From Bacteroidota bacterium (GTDB taxonomy: Bacteria; Bacteroidota; Bacteroidia; Bacteroidales; B39-G9): DNA of 8,303 bases. The stretch is taken from positions 1-8,303 of the forward strand of contig JAUVJB010000128.1 of NCBI GenBank assembly GCA_030592465.1, read 5' to 3'. The position numbers and the translations under genes are program-made. The notes beneath the pieces are model-generated. The model did no database searches, was not told where the DNA came from, and was given only the letters and a program-made list of their open reading frames with translations. How positions within the stretch are numbered: position 1 is the stretch's first letter; the number at the start of each line of letters is the position of its first letter. Positions 5,199 to 8,303 of this stretch are shown piece by piece.

Positions 5199-8100
5199 AT
5201 GAGAAAATTTACAATGCTGCTTGCATTACTGGCCTTTATCGGAGTACAAGCAGTTAATGCACAAAACAGAAAAATCACAGGTACAGTTACCAGCATAGAC
5301 GATGGTAGCACATTACCTGGTGTGTCAGTTGTGGCAAAGGGTACTACGATTGGTACTACTACCGACATTAACGGTAAATACCTATTAGAAGTATCAAAAG
5401 ATGTTACAACTTTAATTTATTCTTTTGTCGGTATGAAAACAAAAGAAATTACTCTTGGCGCCTCTAATGTTGTTGACGTTCAACTTGAGACCGAAACAAT
5501 TGGTGTTGACGAAGTTATTGTTACAGCTATTGGTGTTCCAAGGGCACAGAAAACTATTGGTTACTCTGCAACTACTGTAAAATCTGATGAATTTGCAAAC
5601 AAAGCACAAATATCTGCAATGAATGCACTTCAGGGTAAAGTAGCCGGAGTATCAGTTACATCCGGAGGAGGAACACCCGGTGCTTCTACAAAAGTAATTA
5701 TTAGAGGTTATTCTTCTGTAACAGGTTCGAATAATCCATTATATGTAATTGATGGTACTCCTATTGATAATACTGCTAGAACTTACGGCGGTTTGGACTT
5801 TGGAAACGGTGCTAGTGATATTAACCCTAATGATATTGAAAGCATGTCGATTCTTAAGGGTGCTGCTGCAACTGCACTTTATGGACCAAAAGGTGCTAAT
5901 GGTGTTATAATGATTACTACTAAAAAAGCAAAAGCAGGTGAAAAGTTAACTGTTGAGTATAATGGTTCTTTTACCGGATCTGATGTACTTCGTTTACCAC
6001 AAATGCAAAATGTTTTTGGTGAAGGTTGGTCTGGTCATTGGTCTGATGATGAAAATGGTTCTTGGGGACCAAAAATGGATGGTAAAGTTAGAGCATGGGG
6101 TAACGTTTTTGACGGTGCACAACAAATAAAACCATTCGCAGCTGTTGAAGATAATTTATATGACTTCTATAATTTTGGTCAACAATTTACAAATTCAGTA
6201 AGTCTTCGTGGTGGAAATGAATCATCCACTTTTTATTTATCTTACATGAATTCTTCAGCAGATGGTATTCTCCCAACTGATATTGACAAAAACAATAAAA
6301 ATATTCTTTCCTTCACAGGAACTACTGAAGGGGATAAATTAAGTGCTTCAACTTCTCTTCATTATGTAAGAACTGATGGCTCCGGTGTTCCTGATGGTTG
6401 GGGTGGATCTAATTCCGCTGCAAACGTATTTACAGAATTATTACAAATACCCCGTGATTTTTCAATAGTTGATTTTAAGGATTATGAAAATAATAAATAT
6501 AATTCTCTAGATTACTATTATACACCTTATGCTTTTAACCCTTATTATGCAATAAATAATAATCAAAGTGAATTTTACCAAAACAGATTTTATGGTAATG
6601 CAACATTAAAATATGACATTGTTGATTGGTTATCTGCTACATATAGAGTTGGAGTTGATGCTTCTGCATTTAATAGAACAGACCATGAAGCAATTATGCG
6701 TTTTACACCCGGAACTCCATCAAGTAATAAAAAGGTTATTGAAAATCCGGGAATGGTTTATGAAGGAAATCGTTCTTTAACAGAATTTAATCAGGATTTC
6801 TTATTAAACTACAAATATCAAGTTAATGAGGATTTTAATTTAGATGGTATATTAGGATTTTCTTCATCAATGAGAAATTACAAACTTTTATACGGTCAAA
6901 TTAATACTTTAGTAATACCAGGGTTTTATAATTTAGGTAATACTGATGGTGACAAAGATGCTTCTACATATAGATCAGAAAAAAGACGATATGGTTATTA
7001 TGGCACCGTAAATCTCGGATATAAAAATTTTGCTTTTCTAGCTTTAAGTGCACGAGAAGATTATTCTTCTACCTTACCTAAAGAAAAAAACAGCTTCTTT
7101 TATCCTGCAGCAAACGCATCTTTCATTATTTCTGATATGGTTCCATCTATTCAGACTTATATTCCTTTCTGGAAAGTTAGAGCAAGTTGGGGAAAAGCAG
7201 GTAATGATGCTGATCCTTATTTACTTAATCCTATTATGGCTGCAACTGAAGTTTGGATACCTTTCAGTAGTTTGAAATTCCCAATAAATGATGTTGGAGC
7301 TTTCGAAAAAGGAAATGTAATTGGTAATCCGGAGTTAGAGCCTGAAATTACAACAGAAACAGAAATTGGTACAAATTTAATACTATTTAAAAATCGTCTT
7401 TCATTTGATGTTGCTTATTATAACAGAATATCTTCAGGACAAATCCTTAAAGTGGATATTGCTCCATCTAGTGGTTTTTCAAAACAGGTAATTAATTTTG
7501 GAGATGTTGAAAATAAAGGTATTGAATTATTAGCATCTGTTGTACCTGTTAAAACTAATAATTTTGAATGGACATTGACTGCCAATTATACAAAAAATCA
7601 CAACGAAGTAACTGACTTGCCGGGAGAAGCAACTGAAATAATTCTGGCACATGCATATGGTGTAGAAATGGTTGCTATAGAAGGACAACCTATTGGCGTT
7701 TTAAGAGCACCTGATTTCTTACGTGATGATGCAGGTCATATTATTGTTAATTCTTCAACAGGAATACCTCAAGCAACTACTGAAAACACAGTAGTGGGAA
7801 ATATTCAAGCAGATTATATTTTAGGTATCACAAATAGTCTTAAATATAAAAACTTTAATTTTTCTTTTAATTTTGATTACAGAAAAGGGGGAATGTTTTA
7901 TTCAGGAACTGCTGATTTACACTATTTTGTAGGAAATGCTACTAAGACTGTATTTAATGACAGACAACCTTTCCTATTGCCAAATTCTGTAAAAGAAAAT
8001 CCTGCTTATGATCCAACTGACGCAAATTCTCCTGAATATATAGAAAATGATGTTCCTATTGGTATGAACAATATTAATGCATATTATTATCATTCTTCTA

Positions 8101-8303
8101 ATTTAGTTGCAAATCGTGATAGAGTTCTTTCTCGTGATTATCTTAAATTACGTGATGTTACTTTAACTTATTCTGTACCTAAGACTTTCTTAAAAAATAA
8201 ATACATTAGTGATGCAAGTATTATTTTATCAGGAAGAAATCTATTACTTTGGACACCTGAAGACAATAATTTTGTTGATCCTGAAAGTACTTCATTTGGT
8301 AAT
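5199..8303 (+). CDS. SusC/RagA-family TonB-linked outer-membrane protein, 3' end cut off
   Basis: The frame is open from ATG 5199 to the right edge: 1035 residues without a stop. Residues 1-21 are a signal peptide (MRKFTMLLALLAFIGVQAVNA, cleavage before Q22). Residues about 25-97 are a carboxypeptidase-regulatory-like domain (ITGTVTSIDDGSTLPGVSV, DINGKYLLEV). DEVIVTAIG near 104-112 is the TonB-box region. The plug domain covers about 115-243 (LQGKVAGVSV, VIIRG, PLYVIDGTPID, DIESMSILKGAAATALYGP, ANGVIMITTKK). The rest is a beta-barrel with alternating aromatic strands, ending at SGRNLLLWT (1011-1019), which in this family lies near the C terminus, so only some tens of residues are missing. SusC proteins import glycans, peptides or other ligands across the outer membrane using TonB energy and are capped by a SusD-like lipoprotein, expected just past the window. 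No STN domain is present, which argues against sigma/anti-sigma signalling. The ligand cannot be inferred; no glycoside hydrolase is in view. Confidence 0.96.
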   Translation, partial: MRKFTMLLALLAFIGVQAVNAQNRKITGTVTSIDDGSTLPGVSVVAKGTTIGTTTDINGKYLLEVSKDVTTLIYSFVGMKTKEITLGASNVVDVQLETETIGVDEVIVTAIGVPRAQKTIGYSATTVKSDEFANKAQISAMNALQGKVAGVSVTSGGGTPGASTKVIIRGYSSVTGSNNPLYVIDGTPIDNTARTYGGLDFGNGASDINPNDIESMSILKGAAATALYGPKGANGVIMITTKKAKAGEKLTVEYNGSFTGSDVLRLPQMQNVFGEGWSGHWSDDENGSWGPKMDGKVRAWGNVFDGAQQIKPFAAVEDNLYDFYNFGQQFTNSVSLRGGNESSTFYLSYMNSSADGILPTDIDKNNKNILSFTGTTEGDKLSASTSLHYVRTDGSGVPDGWGGSNSAANVFTELLQIPRDFSIVDFKDYENNKYNSLDYYYTPYAFNPYYAINNNQSEFYQNRFYGNATLKYDIVDWLSATYRVGVDASAFNRTDHEAIMRFTPGTPSSNKKVIENPGMVYEGNRSLTEFNQDFLLNYKYQVNEDFNLDGILGFSSSMRNYKLLYGQINTLVIPGFYNLGNTDGDKDASTYRSEKRRYGYYGTVNLGYKNFAFLALSAREDYSSTLPKEKNSFFYPAANASFIISDMVPSIQTYIPFWKVRASWGKAGNDADPYLLNPIMAATEVWIPFSSLKFPINDVGAFEKGNVIGNPELEPEITTETEIGTNLILFKNRLSFDVAYYNRISSGQILKVDIAPSSGFSKQVINFGDVENKGIELLASVVPVKTNNFEWTLTANYTKNHNEVTDLPGEATEIILAHAYGVEMVAIEGQPIGVLRAPDFLRDDAGHIIVNSSTGIPQATTENTVVGNIQADYILGITNSLKYKNFNFSFNFDYRKGGMFYSGTADLHYFVGNATKTVFNDRQPFLLPNSVKENPAYDPTDANSPEYIENDVPIGMNNINAYYYHSSNLVANRDRVLSRDYLKLRDVTLTYSVPKTFLKNKYISDASIILSGRNLLLWTPEDNNFVDPESTSFGN

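Noticed and set aside
5177..5609. Leftward ORFs antisense to the start of the SusC-like gene
   Set aside because: They lie opposite the signal peptide, carboxypeptidase-like domain and plug of an unmistakable SusC frame and show no family resemblance.
1..8303. A defence, toxin-antitoxin, retron or biosynthetic system
   Set aside because: None of the genes carries the relevant domains and no small paired genes or structured RNA locus was found; the window is mostly ordinary Bacteroidota envelope and metabolic genes.

Overview
The window looks like a chromosomal stretch of an AT-rich member of the Bacteroidota. It carries a SusC/RagA-family TonB-linked outer-membrane protein, a protein with SprB-type repeats and a type IX secretion (T9SS) C-terminal sorting domain, a LytTR response regulator and a small DUF6132-like membrane protein. 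Start regions lack Shine-Dalgarno sequences, and two candidate promoters fit the Bacteroidota pattern TTTG / TAnnTTTG. A finer taxonomic placement is not supportable.

Layout: (1) Positions 3-164 (+) are the 3' end of a DUF6132-like gene. (2) Positions 161-1354 (-) are a complete PLP-dependent class III aminotransferase; its stop codon overlaps the stop of the convergent DUF6132-like gene by 4 nt. (3) Positions 1355-1629 are a gap with a GC-rich hairpin element, a 9-bp tandem repeat and a 45-nt dispersed repeat with a near-perfect palindromic core. (4) Positions 1630-2334 (-) are a LytTR-type response regulator with no histidine kinase in view. (5) Positions 2335-2661 are a divergent intergenic region with a -7-like promoter for the regulator and a diverged second copy of the 45-nt repeat. 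(6) Positions 2662-4677 (+) encode a 671-residue secreted protein: signal peptide, ten roughly 31-residue W-rich repeats, two SprB repeats, a PKD-like module and a type A T9SS sorting domain. (7) Positions 4678-5198 are a 521-nt gap with an 18-bp stem-loop, a degenerate palindrome, a low-complexity A/T tract and a candidate promoter. (8) Positions 5199-8303 (+) are a SusC-like gene cut by the window edge close to its natural end.

The genes do not form one operon. The shared theme of the right half is the cell envelope: a T9SS-exported, probably surface-attached repeat protein, then a TonB-dependent nutrient importer that would normally be followed by a SusD-like lipoprotein just outside the window. 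The regulator is transcribed divergently from the T9SS cargo gene and is a plausible, unproven, candidate to control it.

I see no defence system, CRISPR array, RNA gene, transposase or phage gene. The most unusual signal is a small palindromic element (core CAGCTG) found between genes and also, in frame, inside one repeat of the T9SS cargo protein. There it overlies the one position that is aromatic in all the other repeats. It is reminiscent of coding palindromic elements known from Rickettsia, though nothing shows it is related to them.
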